Source: Maylandia zebra
Lineage: Eukaryota > Chordata > Actinopteri > Cichliformes > Cichlidae
Reading direction: 5' to 3'
DNA length: 64,000 bases
Assembly: GCF_041146795.1 (NCBI RefSeq)
Contig: NC_135167.1
Location: 6,668,454 to 6,732,453 of the forward strand
Shown here: in pieces, positions 13,201 through 57,361 of the stretch
Layout: each line of letters opens with the position of its first letter
Numbering within the stretch: position 1 is the first letter of the stretch
Program-made: the position numbers and the translations under genes
Notes under the pieces: generated by a model
The model's database searches: none
Told to the model about the DNA's origin: nothing
Seen by the model: the letters and a program-made list of their open reading frames with translations, nothing else

Positions 13201-15199
13201 CAGTCAGGAAATTTTAGCACCTTTACATCTGCATCCTAATTTGAGTCAGTCTCTGGTTAAGATGGTTCCTATAATGCAATATTAATTTCAAAATAAGAAC
13301 AAAATTGCTTTGAATTCGTTTTTGTGGAAGTTCTGAAATTATACAACTTAGCAGAAAGTTGATTCATATAGATGCAATAAAGAAGGATGGACCACTTGTG
13401 GCATTGAACCAATCATTTAGTTTCAGGCTTAGAGCATTCTGCCGGGTAACCACAACACTGTGCAGAGGATGTGAGATGTTGTCCGTAAAGATTTTTTATT
13501 TTATTTTATTTTTTTTACATCTCCAATTAAGATTACTTAGCCGCAGAACTTATCGTTCCTTTTAATTTAAGTTTGACATGCCTGTCAGAGAAGATGATTC
13601 TTTTGTAAACGGTATTGTCCTTGTAACTGACATTTTTAAAAACATTCTAAATGTTTTTATACTTACAATCACAGTGTAGATTCTGACCATTTTCAATAAC
13701 AAATTCTTCATATAATGTTAAAAACACAAGATGTGCAGAGGAAGCTCTGAGGCTCTGACTCTTGAAGAATAGCTATTCACTGTAATGTGCCTGAAATTAC
13801 ATTGACAAAAAAAATGTTTAGTTTTGCATATTTAAGCAAACCAGGGAGGCACATTTATGTAAATGAAGATCTTAAAATGATATGTAAAAATTAGGATATA
13901 TTCAAGAGTATTAGATTTCTCTAAGGTTGAATGTCCAATTAATTTAGTACTAGAACACCCTCTAGTGGCACACAAGCTCAAACAGGGCCTTCCTTGAACC
14001 TAAAGCACACCTACATTATACATGGCTAGTGTTGACTCCCCCTACTGATGGATTCCAAATTCCACACTATGAAAGTCAAAGAGGAAAATAAAAAGAAGTG
14101 CGTAGACAGATTTCCCCCCCCATAAACACTACTGGATTAAAATTATGGATTATGATATGAGAGATTAAATTGTACAACCACAGGTAGGATCCAAATTTTC
14201 CTTCTCCACAGCTTTTCCCTGCTTTGTTGGGAAAAGCAATTTACAAAAACATAAATATTTACTTCTATAGTTTGCAACAAAACCTTTTTCTTACTCTTCT
14301 TCTTGTTGGTCCCTTTGTCATAACAAATCATCACCTTCCATCTCAACATCATGTTTTAGGACGTACTCACCCTAGTTCACATACATATGATTTAAGGGTA
14401 AATAATGAAGAAACCCAGAAACCATACAAAATATATATTTTTCTCTTGATGTTCACTTTTTATGAGATAAATCTTAGAATATGGTATTGATTGGAAAAAT
14501 TTCGCAAAGGTTCATGGAGTTTTAAAATAAGTAAAGGAGGCCATATTCAAATAAATAAGGAAAGGTTCATTTTGTGACTTATCTATTAGCCCTCAGTTTT
14601 AGGATAACACTACCTTTTCCCAAGAAAAACTCCAAGCGTGAAAAGGTTGTTTGTAGGTGATGACCTCCAGGTTATCACTCTCTTCAGATCTCTTCCAACT
14701 GGTTAAATAAAATGAAGAATATAAAGGTGTCACAGGGGGAATCTAACCCATCATAGATCCAACAGCCGTCGATATCTGACAATTTGTGAAGAATACAATC
14801 TAATGAAACCATGTGGTTAAAAAAATAACAAATAGAAACAGAACATAAAAAATATGGCTGGACAACGGAGGGTGCAAGAGGCCCACCATTCCTCAACCAC
14901 ACTACGGCATTAATAATAGTAATATAAATTAAAAACAAAATTACAAAAAATGCTTCCACCAATCATTATTTAGTAACAGCAGCCTTAGTCCCCTTAAGAC
15001 GTCATTTTAATTTTCTCAAGAAAACAATTGCTGCATGAAAAAACATCCTTTTTTAACTTTGATAAGTATGGATAAAATACCCAGATTATCTTGTTGCTCC
15101 TTGGTGAAATCGTGAGTGTGACTGACCTAAATGTAAATTGGTTATGAAAAATTACTCATTACTTCACCTTTAGAAAGAAAAATAATCAGAAATCCGTAT
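10263..15199. other. Intergenic, no gene seen
   Basis: No exon with recognisable protein similarity was found. The longest open frame (12532-13035, minus) is hydrophobic and compositionally simple, with no family signature and no convincing splice context. Homopolymer runs occur, for example an A-run near 11097-11113. Some of this sequence is probably old repeat that I cannot classify. Confidence 0.4.
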
Positions 15200-15547
15200 C
15201 AAATGTGACTTTCATGTTTATTGCAAAGTATTACCGTTTTTCTTGCACATCACTTTTTGAAAAAATAGAATATGATGACATGACAAAGTCAGGAAAATAG
15301 TTGCTGGGGTAACAAAGGTAACCAAAATGCTGATCAGCTGTGTGAGAACAGTCCATTTTGTGCTTGGACAGACTGATTGCCATTGTGCAAGTAATCCCAC
15401 TCCGTATGCTCTTGAGTGCTCCGGCAGATGTTGATAAATTCTTCATTCCCCCCACTCCCCCCAAAAAATCTTTTCTTCTCCCACTGAACCCCTGAACCCA
15501 CAGCAAGCCTGAGCTTTCACACTGAAGAAGGTTGCATGGGTTCATTT
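15200..15547 (-). other. glo1 3' UTR with poly(A) signal
   Basis: The sequence follows the glo1 stop codon on the minus strand. A canonical AATAAA lies at 15217-15222, about 325 bases after the stop. The cleavage site near 15200 is inferred. Confidence 0.65.
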
Positions 15548-18500
15548 CTAGGAGGTGATGGACACCATATTGTTGGGACTTAGGATCTCAATCCAATAAC
15601 CATCGGGGTCCTGAATGAAGGCTAAGCCTTTCATTTTGCCTGCAGGGGGGGAAAACATAACAGAGAACGAGAGGGTGAATATAAACTGTAAGTACTGAGT
15701 GGATAAAAGTTCAACTTCAGATTCAGACATGTGCAACAAAGACAGGCTGAATACAAGATAATTCAATTTCATATTAGTACAAATATTAAATATTAGCTAT
15801 TAAAGGTTTACAGAAACCGGCTATCAACATGTCATTAAATTAAAAGTAATTAAAGTAACCCTGTGCGGAAGATGTAGCTACTTTAGGAATTATTATGTGG
15901 AAAAAATATTGATTTACTACATAAATAACTATGATTAAAGTATCATAACCCTGAACAAATATGTCACATCTTACCATCATCAGGCTTTTTAACAAAAGTG
16001 ACTCCTTGCTCCTCAAACAATTTGCAGGCTGCATAGACATCAGGAACTGCAATTCCGATGTGTCCTGTCAAGAGTAACGGAGACGGTGCTCAGACAGACA
16101 CACAAGTATCCACAAAAAGCAGCAGACCCAACACAAACATACATTATCAACTCAACACAACAAGAAAGCAGTTTTACCAAAGCCACGTGGATCCGAGTTT
16201 CCATTGTGATAAGTCTGACTGTCATCGGACTCAGAACCCCAGTTACTGGAAGAACAGATTCAAGTAAATATTCCAACTTGAGCTTGGTTTGCTTTTTGAT
16301 TGCTTACAACACTAACTTTAGGTTTTTGACTACATTTTAACAACAGAGGATCATTTTTTACTGGATGAGGGAGATAACAGTTGAAGAAGATGCACACAAT
16401 GCAATAAAATGAATTTGTTCCTGGTAGTATCTAACATCCACCCTTACTGTGTCAGCTCGAGGGTGGCTCTTCTTGAGAAAGTCCAGGCCGTTTTTTCCTT
16501 CACATCTGCAGGGATCTCCTTCTTGTCCTCATAGCCCAAGAAGAAGAGAGAGAAACGCATCGAGGGAAAGTCAAACTTTTGCAGGAGCCTGCAAAATATC
16601 AATCGCAGAGAAAACATTTTACATAGTCAGGAAACGTCCACACAAACTTTGAAAACACATTTAACGATTTTATGTCTCTCTTTGCAGTGACAAATAAAAA
16701 GATGTAAACAAATATAACTCGGTTCAAGAGCTGAGTAAACCGAAGCCCGCACGGATACTCACGTCATTCCGAGGATTCTGGTGTAGAAATCTAAGGATTT
16801 ATTTGGATCTTTAACCCTCAGCATCGTCTGCTGCATCATGAAATCCTAACACAAAAACATAATAATAGATTAAGGACAAGTCTTCGAGGTAAGTAACAGT
16901 ATAACTGAATTACAAATATGACAGGGATGAAAATTAATGTTTCCTTAAACTGCAGAGGAATTCAGATTCATTCAACAAAAAAACAAACACAAATTGTCAC
17001 GTTACATTTAGTTGCTCAAGAGTGGCGGGACTTCAGTGAGCAGAGTACAAGACAATCATTTTATATTTCTTTATGATGTTAAGCACTGTACATTTCATTC
17101 TTGTGTGAGACAGTCAGCCTCACCTCTGGCTCCGTTTAGCAACGTGACTGAGAAAAATTTGTATCCTGGCACTAAGCGGCGAAAAACACCTTCAGTCGAA
17201 CTGTACCTCTGTGTTACTGAGCGCACAAACACAGGCGGTCAGCATCATAGGGCTGAACGTGCCAGATTTGCCTGTGTTCAGTTAGATTTAGACAGTGACA
17301 GTAGTCGATCGTGGCTCAAGAGTTGGGTGTTCGTCTTGTAATCGGAAGGTTGCCGGTTCGAGCCCTGGCTCGGACAGTCTCGGTCGTTTTGTCCTTGGGC
17401 AAGACACTTCACCTACTGGTGATGGCCAGAGGGGCCGATGGTGCGATATGGCAGCCTCGCCTATCAGTCAAACAAACTGCCACTATGTGTTACACATTTT
17501 CAGTTCCAAATGGGACATCAGGCTGCAGGTGTTTAACATATGGATATGCAGTGGTTCAAACAATCGTGTGCCACCTGATTAGTGAAATTATCAGAGTTAA
17601 TATAAGAAAAGAAAAATGTGGTAAAGTGGGCGTCTGGTTTTTACCCTCCGTATTTCTGTGTTTGAAGTGTATGAAAACCAAACTTTGCTCTTTGACTGCA
17701 TTTCACAGTTAAGTCCTATCTCTGTGCGTTGTCCTTCCTGTGCCCTTCCTCCTTCTGTGTTAATGTTTCATATCTATAGAAACTCTACAAACACCGCAGC
17801 TGCAATATATTTCCCCAGATAGCATCACAGCTGCATTCATATTTCCGACTAGTAGTTCATCACTCATACAGCACACATTAAACCAACAAAGCAAAAGTGG
17901 AAAGCCCCTGAAAAATGAAAGTGCCTTTTATTTCTCAGGTCAAACCTCATATTTTACACGTGGGAGCAAACCCTAAACTTCAATTTCAAAGCATGTGAGT
18001 GCCAGCCAGAGCAAAAAAGTCAGAAACAGCTAAAGAAAAATAGAGGGAACCACTTAGTTCCGCTACACAATTAGGTTTGTTTCTGTTTGTAGGTGTATTT
18101 ACTGGCACTTGAAGCCATACAAACAGGAAGGTAAGTGGGCTGCAGCACGTTAACGTAGTGACTTCAAAAACAGACTGAGTGGAGCAAACAGCATCTATCC
18201 AGTGAATAACATGAACAGTAAGTTACTAAGAACTCAATAAATGAAATGCAGGGCAATGTGGGATGCATTGCTACTGCTGAAAGGCACATTTTTATAAATC
18301 TTAAAGCATCTTAAAGAATAAACATACGAATGATGACCCTCACAAAGGTCTGGGAATGAAACCTGTGAAGGATGAATAAGCTGTGTTCAACTGAATGCAT
18401 TTTTTGCTACTTCTTATATGCATAGATTCAACATAAAGTTCATTTGACGGCCTTTGGACTCAATCAAGACTATTGTCATTATGTTAATAATAAGCCCTTA

Positions 18501-19682
18501 ACTATCAAGAGCTTATCATTAACTATTTATATATTATTTCCTATGCTGTTCTGTCTGTTAACCATCTTTACGCTTCTCTAAGTCTGTAACTTTTCTCTGG
18601 TTTCCAGGTGCCGATTAAACTTGCATGGCACCATGCTGGCATTATTTCACTCTTGCCAACCAAAGATGCACTGTGGCTGAAGGCTGCTGAAATCTCTAGC
18701 CTGGCTGAAACCTTAATACAGGTAACTTAGTTTGCAGTTTCTCCTAACAGTTTTTCTTTAAGAGGTTTTCTCTTCATGAGAAAGCAAACAGGGTTTTTTT
18801 TTCCTCACTACAAATCAGAGCCTTTTACGTGTACTTACATTGTAAACTTCATTCACTGCTTTTTGTACAGCTATAGTAATAATATGTGGTTGACATAAAA
18901 CCCCAAGCCACACCTCAAACCACTCCTCAATTCCACCTCACACCTACTCCTTATAAATGCACGCTGTTTGGGAACCACAGGCTCAACAGTGGAGCTCTTT
19001 TTAAGACTCAAATGTGTGTCATTTCTGTGATTTACAACCAAAATCAAAACGTGGAACTACGAAACATGAGTGGGACGCCTGGTGAGCCTACTTGTTGGAC
19101 AACTTCCATATCTTGCGACACATGCTGACCACGTTAGGTATTTCCATTCCTGCCGACCTTTCGCAACAGGATGCGGAGTATATTCTGGTCTCACCGCACC
19201 TAAATAGCAGCTTTTCTAAACAGTACAGGCGGCTCTCCCATTACGCACAGACTTGTTTTACGCACGCCTTGGATGACGAGTTTTATGTTCATACGGCAGC
19301 AGCCACTGGAAGGTTCACCTAGAAAGGTGAACTCACATCCGCCTGCCATGAAACCACATGGGGTTTTGGTTTCTTTCTTTCTTTATTTTTTTTGGTACAT
19401 CATTAACTAAAGCAACTTAAACCGTGTGGAAGAGAAACGAATCCCCCCTAAACGAGAGCAAAACCACCGCGAATTTTGTGGAGGAATGTGTCCGATAATG
19501 GACGTAGCATTAAAAGCGGGTTAACCTGTTTGGGAGCTGCTATCCTGTTGGGTTTGAATTATTGCCAATATGTAAATTTAGATCACCTCCATGAGGGGCT
19601 ACGATGGTCTTACCTTAGTGATCGGGTCTCCATCTTTACACACTGCTGCCACAGCCTCGTCTGACAAACCTTTATTGCTCAT
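15548..19682 (-). CDS. glo1: Glyoxalase I (lactoylglutathione lyase), six coding exons
   Basis: A cytosolic zinc metalloenzyme that converts the methylglyoxal-glutathione hemithioacetal to S-lactoylglutathione, the first step of the glyoxalase pathway (family knowledge). Coding exons, 5' to 3': 19614-19682, 16763-16845, 16448-16588, 16178-16245, 15975-16064 and 15548-15639. All have GT/AG borders and join in frame to 180 residues, against 184 in human. The start is [11 protein letters not shown]. The four metal ligands of the family are present: Gln in MMQQTML, Glu in ATLELTH, His in [10 protein letters not shown] and Glu in GYWIEIL. It ends in NNMVSITS. Intron 1 (16846-19613) is the largest and carries a SINE. 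The gene lies in tandem downstream of eprs1 with about 1.2 kb between them. Nothing looks broken. Confidence 0.96.
17303..17475 (+). mobile_element. tRNA-derived SINE, cichlid AFC-like, 3' truncated
   Basis: An A-box-like GTGGCTCAAGAGTTGG at about 17311 and a B box GGTTCGAGCCC at 17355-17365 mark a tRNA-derived Pol III head. The tRNA-unrelated part with GGGCAAGACACTTCACC follows and fades after GGCAGCCTCGCC. This order matches the African cichlid AFC SINE family as I recall it. The 3' tail is missing or diverged. It sits in glo1 intron 1, antisense to glo1. Confidence 0.72.
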
Positions 19683-20904
19683 TTTTGCTACAAGAAGCTG
19701 GAGTGCAGTTCGGCAGAGACTGACTGGCAGGGAAAGGGACTAAGCAGAGGGAGTTCCAGAAAAATATACTTCCGGCACAAGATTTCAACATAAAAGGCAC
19801 AGTAACCGAGAGGAAAATGCAGAGGATCGCTCGTTTCCTGCTCCACAGTCTTTTTCTTAAAGCTTTGCAGGATTCACAGCTCAAAATATACTTTACTCAT
19901 CTTTAAACCGTGACTCGGTGCTTCTTAGTGGTTTTTCCGACTGGCTTCCACTGACAAAAAGAAGATGTGAATGGAAAGTGGGTGGGACCAGAAGCTTGTT
20001 TCTAAGATGGCCATATTAAAGATACTTGTAGATATTTGACTGACTGACTGAAACCCAGCACCAGGAGTGCTTCCAGGAATTTTTAAATGTGGTCCCGATT
20101 AAAAACAGAATATTTACCCATACCTAAAACCGTGAGTGGGATTTTCAGGCTGTTGTTTTTGTTCATAAAGATGTGTTTATGATTTTAAACTTTAGAGACA
20201 TTTCACATCATCATCCACCACTTTAATGGTGTATATGCTAGAAACTAAGGAAAAGCCAAGTAATTTCTGCCAAAATTACACAAAGACAAGAGTGGCAACC
20301 ATTTTCCCTTTCGTTTTGCTTCAGCGATTTATTCTCTGCTTTTTTGCAGGAAAAATATCTCTGCAAACTCAAAGGATCTCTTAATTATTAAATAACACAG
20401 AATGTGCAAGAAAAGCAAGCTCGCAGTATGAAGTATAATTACTCAAATAACTGTAAGTGAACATATAACACACTTTTATTCTGAAAACAGACAATTAGTG
20501 TAATCTTTTAATCTTGACTGAAGTTCCTCATTACGTAACAGATAAGGTTTACCATGTGAATATTGTAATTACCTTACATACTTCCTTATGCTCAGTAAAC
20601 AGCTCACGCACAATAATTTAAAACCCAGTGTAAATATTATGCAAGTTTACTCAGTTCTGTTTGATTGTAGTTTATTGATGGCATGTTTGTTGAAGTACTT
20701 CTCCAGCACATTTAGATTGCAAGCTTTGATATGCATAAAACTGGCACCGATGTAATATTTCTGGGTTTTTTTGTAGTTACTATTATTTTCCCATGCAGCT
20801 TTCCAAAAATAGAAAAAGATCATCTTGGACTTGATTATCTCCCCCTATTTTACCCAGGCTTAAAAAAACAATAACAAAACATAACCACACACATACACTG
20901 GATA
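19683..20904. promoter_or_regulatory. glo1 5' flank and glo1-eprs1 spacer
   Basis: On the minus strand this region holds the 5' UTR and promoter of glo1, next to its ATG, and then the short spacer to the end of eprs1. No TATA box or other site could be fixed with confidence. No coding exon is seen. Confidence 0.45.
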
Positions 20905-21739
20905 GTTTGCCATGGAAATTACTTTATTTTAGACAGGCAGCAGAGATCTTTCATGTGAGAGAAGAGACAGAAGGCGATATTGACAATACACATGGTTCAT
21001 CACAGCTGCACCATTTGGCTCAGGGGGATAAGAGATTTTTTTTAAGCCGTTAAATATAAAGCCACATACTGTAACCATACAGACAGAGCAGGGCTGACAA
21101 AACTGCAAAACCGCAAGAGTGCTTGCAGAGTTCCTGAGATAGTCTGGCTGTGAGGGAGATGGGGCTGTTGCCAGGCAAAGAGACATCGTAGTTCTCAGGA
21201 TTTCCCCTCCCCATCAGTAACATTCTCCTTTGAGAGTTTTACAAAAAGGCCAAACATCCTTAATTCATCAATTTTCAAGTACAGAAAATCTTGCATTTTA
21301 GGTATGGAGTTTAAAACCACTTTCTTGAATATTTTTCAAAGTCCAGATAAAGTACAATTGCTGCTTTCACTCATCAGATGTTTGATGCTGACACACCTGC
21401 CTAACTCCTGGCCATTTCCATTCTTGTGTCCCCCTCTGGACAGCGAGTCTCTTTCTGACAGGCCCTTTAGAGGATAATCAACAATTTAGATATTAACGGC
21501 TATAAGAGTAAACATCTCTCGTCTCCGCTCCATTTCCAAAGTGTTGTAACAATGATGACATGTTTTTGTTTTTTTTTTAAAACCCAAAACAAAACAAAGA
21601 GAGCATGTTCCCTTCCTGAATCCCAAAGTTTAGTCACCTCACTTAAGTTAAACACCAAGAAGGAAAAACAGTTACAGAGAAGGTGGGAAAGCCCTTTTCT
21701 ACTAAGATGCTTATTCTCTTGCCCCAGAAGAGCAGGTGC
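20905..21739 (-). other. eprs1 3' UTR with poly(A) signal
   Basis: This follows the eprs1 stop codon at 21740-21742 on the minus strand. An AATAAA (20923-20928) about 810 bases downstream is a plausible poly(A) signal. The exact 3' end is inferred. Confidence 0.5.
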
Positions 21740-44314
<22,575 letters not shown>

Positions 44315-45863
44315 ACTGCAAAATCCGGCTTCCACACAGGTGGTTACAAGACCCAGCTGAAGTTAACTGGCATGTACAAGAGGTCCACAGCACAGAAAAC
44401 ACTACTCCAGACACAGGAGAGAGAACGAGCAGAGTCGTTCTTCTTCGCCTTTCTTTGCGATTTACGGCAGCTGACATCCCTTTGAGTTACACTACTGCCC
44501 TCTTCTGGTTGCAATGGTCAATCGTCTGCTATGCAGTTGTTCAAATCAAATTATTTCACATAATTCCATTTTTACCAACTTAGATTAGTTAAAATCTATG
44601 AAGATTTACCAAGAGTCAAAAGTCGCACCTTTACAGTTTGTATCTTATCGACCCTTTTGCGATTCTCTTGGCTTTCATTAATAACTATAAGGTCAAGAAG
44701 ATAAAGAAAATTGGTATTTTTGCAGGAAATATGACCCATAAAATTATTTTAATGTTATATTGATGTTAATATGTATAATAGTTTCTGTTCAATACAATGT
44801 TTTTCTTTTTCATCTTTCAGCTCTAGGCCTGTGTAGGGTCTGTCTTTTCTAACATGCCGACTAACGATGTTGTCAAAGAATAATTACAATACTTAAACAG
44901 TGCTTCAAGATTGCATTAACTGGCTAATCCTTGATCATTTAGCTTTAACTTTATATCTCACTGAAATATTAGTGTATTTCTGTCGTGTTTTATCTGCACT
45001 TAATAGGCATATAATAGGCATAAGTGACTTTTGGATTTCTGGATAGCAGTAACAGTAATTTTGCCACTTCAAACAAAACAGAACCATCTATACACAGTCA
45101 CAGGTGAGAAACGTATTCAGACAGGTTTTTATTGTTAACTAAGAAAGATTAATGAACCTCATACAATCTTTGGTGCCTACAACATGCATTACCTGTAACT
45201 CTTTTGCATCTGGATCCGGTGTCGTTATAGCGGAACTAAATGACAGAGCGCAAGTTCCCACACGGACTCGCACTGCTTGTGATTCTCCTGCACCGTGGTT
45301 TCTCTTTATGAATGTTTTGTGTAAAGTTTGGTAGCGGTGGATTGATAAGAGTCTGTTCTTCCAGCAGAAACAACCCGCGCCACTGCGCATTGATCTGATC
45401 CGGTAAAACAAAGAGTGCATTCGTTCAGTACAGCAGTGCCGCTTTCAGCCACAGTCTGCACACCTCTGCACTGTTGATTCATAAATGCCGTCTTGCTTTC
45501 TCTGCTGTGTGAATTTATGCACTTATTCATTCTTATGCCAGCCAAATATGTAGTCTGATCGTGGTGTTTTGCACGACTGCATGAGGCCTGCTTTTACCTG
45601 TTTTTAATACAACAGTGTGATCACAGGAAATGCGCTCTCTGTACTGTTATTTATTTTTGTTTTGTTTTTTAATTTGTCTTTATTTACAGTACTGTATATC
45701 AATTTTGGACCCACCCCTTGTTTTTTTATCTTCATTATTATTAATATTATTTATATATGTTGCTAGTGAAATGGGAAATAGGTAGAGCGATTAATTGAAA
45801 CAGCTGGATGTAAATGCAGCGTATAAGGCAACGGTGGAGTTTGTAAAATCTAATGAGCGTGAA
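44315..45863. promoter_or_regulatory. Divergent eprs1/tdp1 upstream region
   Basis: eprs1 reads left from 44314 and tdp1 reads right from 47363, so this block must contain the eprs1 5' UTR and promoter and probably the non-coding first exon of tdp1. CpG-bearing patches occur at about 44330-44480 and 45220-45400. I could not fix a splice donor for the tdp1 leader. Confidence 0.4.
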
Positions 45864-47139
45864 AGTCAATATTTTTTATTCTTCTATCTTAATTCTTCAG
45901 CACACCCTGAACTCTTTCGGGAAGCGTTCTTGTCTTTTCTTTAAGCAGTCTTCAGAAACAAACACTCAAAGCTCTTCTTTTGATGTTGGCTGCATTTTGT
46001 CCTATTTTCTCTCAAATTGATCCCACACTGCTTCAATAATGTTGAGGTCCAGGCTCTAGGAAGGCCAATTAATGTCCTTTATTGTGTGTTTTCATATCCA
46101 GGTATACCTTTACTCTAGTATACTGACAGTGTTTAGGATCATTGTCACGCAGAACAAAAAGAAGCTGATGTCAATCAGATGATTTCCAGATGGTATTGCA
46201 TGCTGGATCGAAATCTGATGGTATTTTTCTCCATTCATAATTCCATCCGTGTTGACAAGATACCCGACACTACTGAAATGCTGCCTCAAACCACTGCAGA
46301 GCCTCCACTGTGTTTTACAGATGGCTGTAGATACTCACTGACTTCTCTACACAGACCTGTTGCCACTGATTTTCACTACAGTTCCTGTGTATTTTTATTT
46401 TATTCCCATTTCCCTTCCTCAAGAATGGCTTCCTGACAGCCACCCCTAGGCTGAGACCATTTATGATGAGGCTTGAGTGAACACAGTGAATAGATGGATC
46501 ACCCGAGGGTCCAGATACATTTCTTGGGGCCTGTGTCTGGCCTTTTTCTGTTTCTTTTAAGGGATTTATTTTTAGATAATGTTCGTCTACTGCAAATAGA
46601 ATTATAGACCTGCTACTTCTTCTTTTATCCTCCCCTTGTCCAGTTTCCTCATTTTTCTTTAAGAACACTGCACACTATGCTGAGATTTCCCAGGTTTTTG
46701 GGTAATAGTTCTTTGGAATAGTTCTTGTTCATGAAATAATACTATTTCATCCCTGTCAAGCTGCTATCTTTGGCATTTTTTATAGATTAAACTAAAGAAA
46801 TGGGAGTAAATTCTGTGTTTTTTGTGAATAGGTGTCAGTAACAAAGTGCTGAAAGATACAGTTTAATATTTGTTCTACTGCTAAGTTGTTTGTAATTCCT
46901 TAAATTATGTGCTCTTATGTGATTAAGTGACTCATGGATCAGTGGCTTAACCATTCCTCTAAACATGGTCAGGTACAAAGACTGGATGAAGAAGAGTGAA
47001 AAAGAAAAACTTTAAAACACCTTTAGAGAGTCTGGAGAAGTATTGCTCAATTTGTAAAAGAATTACAAGGGAGTTTGGCTCCACTGGAAGCAAAATATAA
47101 AGAAATGAGGGCTGGCTCAAGAATTTTGCCCAGTAGTGT
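45864..47139 (-). mobile_element. Tc1/mariner-type transposon relic
   Basis: On the minus strand the sequence begins with a Tc1-type terminus (CACTACTGGGCAAAATTCTT near 47136). It then shows transposase-like blocks with stops: VKHSGGSAVV (about 46320), GIMNGEKYHQIS (about 46230) and LNIIEAVWDQFERK (about 46030). The order is that of a Tc1-like transposase, where the last block includes the final catalytic acidic region. The gene is broken by stops and frameshifts. The other terminus is not clear. It lies just upstream of the tdp1 coding start. Confidence 0.78.
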
Positions 47140-47362
47140 AGATAAGGCAAAATAAAGACTTTTGCTCAGTTGCAAACCATTCTCATTGTCAGTAATGATT
47201 CCCACTAGATTTCTAAAATTCTTTAAGCTTCACTTGAAATTGTATATTTACTGCCAATTTCATAGATTATATGTTTATAATGGAAGCTCAAAGTGGATGT
47301 TTCAGCTATTTGTGTCTCTGTGTGTGACATAGACTTGGCTTCTCTGTTTTTATGATTCAGGC

Positions 47363-55803
<8,441 letters not shown>

Positions 55804-55965
55804 TCACACGCACACACGTCTCATTTGAAAGTCTGCTGTCTGTACCTGTTAGTTACTGTGTTTAGTTGTTAGTGGTATTAACATTTTTCTGAATACTTTT
55901 ATACTGTACCATATACTCATATGATTTCTACCAATAAATAAAATATTGTTAGATTTGTGTATTTG
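55804..55965 (+). other. tdp1 3' UTR with poly(A) signals
   Basis: Two overlapping AATAAA hexamers (55933-55938 and 55937-55942) lie about 130 bases after the tdp1 stop. They imply a short 3' UTR ending near 55960. Confidence 0.75.
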
Positions 55966-56689
55966 CAATGTCAGTTGTTGTTTTTCAGCATTAGAATAAG
56001 ATTTAAACATAAGAGGTTGCACTCAAATAGCTTGAGTTATAAATCTTCATATGTAATTCCAATTTAGAATCCCAGGAGAGGTCTGATGTGGTCTTATTTT
56101 GGCATAATGGGGGAGGTTCTGTGTAAATTTACTTAATTTAAAGTGACAGCTCTGTATGAAACATCCCTTTTAAGTGAAACCTGTTGCACAGATTCATAAA
56201 TGTTCACGATATAAGCTTGTTTGCTTCTTAATATCATAAAGGATAAAGCTTGTATAGGATTTGGGGAGAACATTAATGGCTCATTTTTTTTGTTTTTAAT
56301 CGCCGATCTGCACGCATTCCTATTTTTGGTGGTCGGGATTTACAGCACTTTGTGTTTTTTTTTTTACTATCAGGTTAATGATTATATCCGTATATGTACC
56401 CCTTGGGGTAAATTAATTACTGATTAAGCAGTTTGAAAGAGCCACAACCACGTTTTCTCTCTTTAACTTGGGTAAGTTCATCTCAGCAAGATGGCTTTTT
56501 TTTTTTACGTGTTTTAATGTTAGCTCACTACATATTTACACTGGTTAGAATTAAACATATTTACCAGAAACCTCAAATTAGCACCTATACAAATACAGTA
56601 TGTTTTTTCCCTAGATCTTTAAAAACCCAGGGTGTATTAAAAAGCAACTATTCATTGCTGCCTGAATACCCTTTTTTTCTTAATCTAGC

Positions 56690-57100
56690 TTCAACTGCTC
56701 TTTCCAACATCGTCTCATCATCTTCATCCCACAGTAAATACTACAGCTTTGCACATCTTCTCCTCTCCATTCCTGGGGAAGAAGTGTCTTGGGGAGTAAG
56801 GCATCTCCTCACTCTCCAAGATTGCGTTAAGTGATCTAGTCAAAGATGTCTGCTCTCTCTTCAAGACATCTCAATACCTCCACAGGTATGTCACCTGGAC
56901 CAAGTGCCTTTCTACTCTTCATCCTCTTAATATCTGCCCTTCTTTCTAATTCTCTATAATTCCCGATCCTTTGTCCAGGCTTCTCTTTCTCGATTTCTTC
57001 ATTCATAAGCTCCTCAGAGTACTCCTTCCATCTTCTCAAGACGCGCTCTCCATTTGTTAGTACATTTCCATCTCTATTAGGCTGCACATCCTTTCCAATT
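56690..57100 (-). mobile_element. LINE reverse-transcriptase fragment
   Basis: The minus strand encodes GERVLRRWKEYSEELMNEE, IKRMKSRKALGPGDIPVEVL and, after stops, GEDVQSCSIYCGMK. These are consecutive blocks at the start of the RT domain of a common fish non-LTR retrotransposon (RTE/Rex-like; family not resolved). Internal stops show it is dead. Confidence 0.75.
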
Positions 57101-57361
57101 CAATCTTTCTGCTTAGTCTGTAGATCCATGTTCTTTATATTTGTTATATTTGTAGTTTCCTAAACGAGTTAATGCGTACGCTACACCTGTAAATTCACAC
57201 AATGAGCATCTGGTCTGAATTAGGAGTTAAATTAGGATTCGGTGTATAAAAAGTTATTTTACAGCTTAGAAATAATTGCAATTGGGAATGTAAACATTGG
57301 GATGTACTCCCTAGTGTGTAAACAGAACAAGAAGCAAGATTATACTTTCAGCTTCTACTGG

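Noticed and set aside
17311-17385. Possible tRNA gene (A and B boxes)
   Set aside because: The boxes belong to the SINE head. The segment lacks a proper acceptor stem and continues into the SINE body.
17012-17712. Overlapping plus-strand open frames in glo1 intron 1
   Set aside because: They run through the SINE and its flanks. The translation has no protein similarity.
45139-45420. 93-codon minus-strand frame between eprs1 and tdp1
   Set aside because: I considered it as an exon of a neighbouring gene such as efcab11, but no EF-hand or other motif is present.
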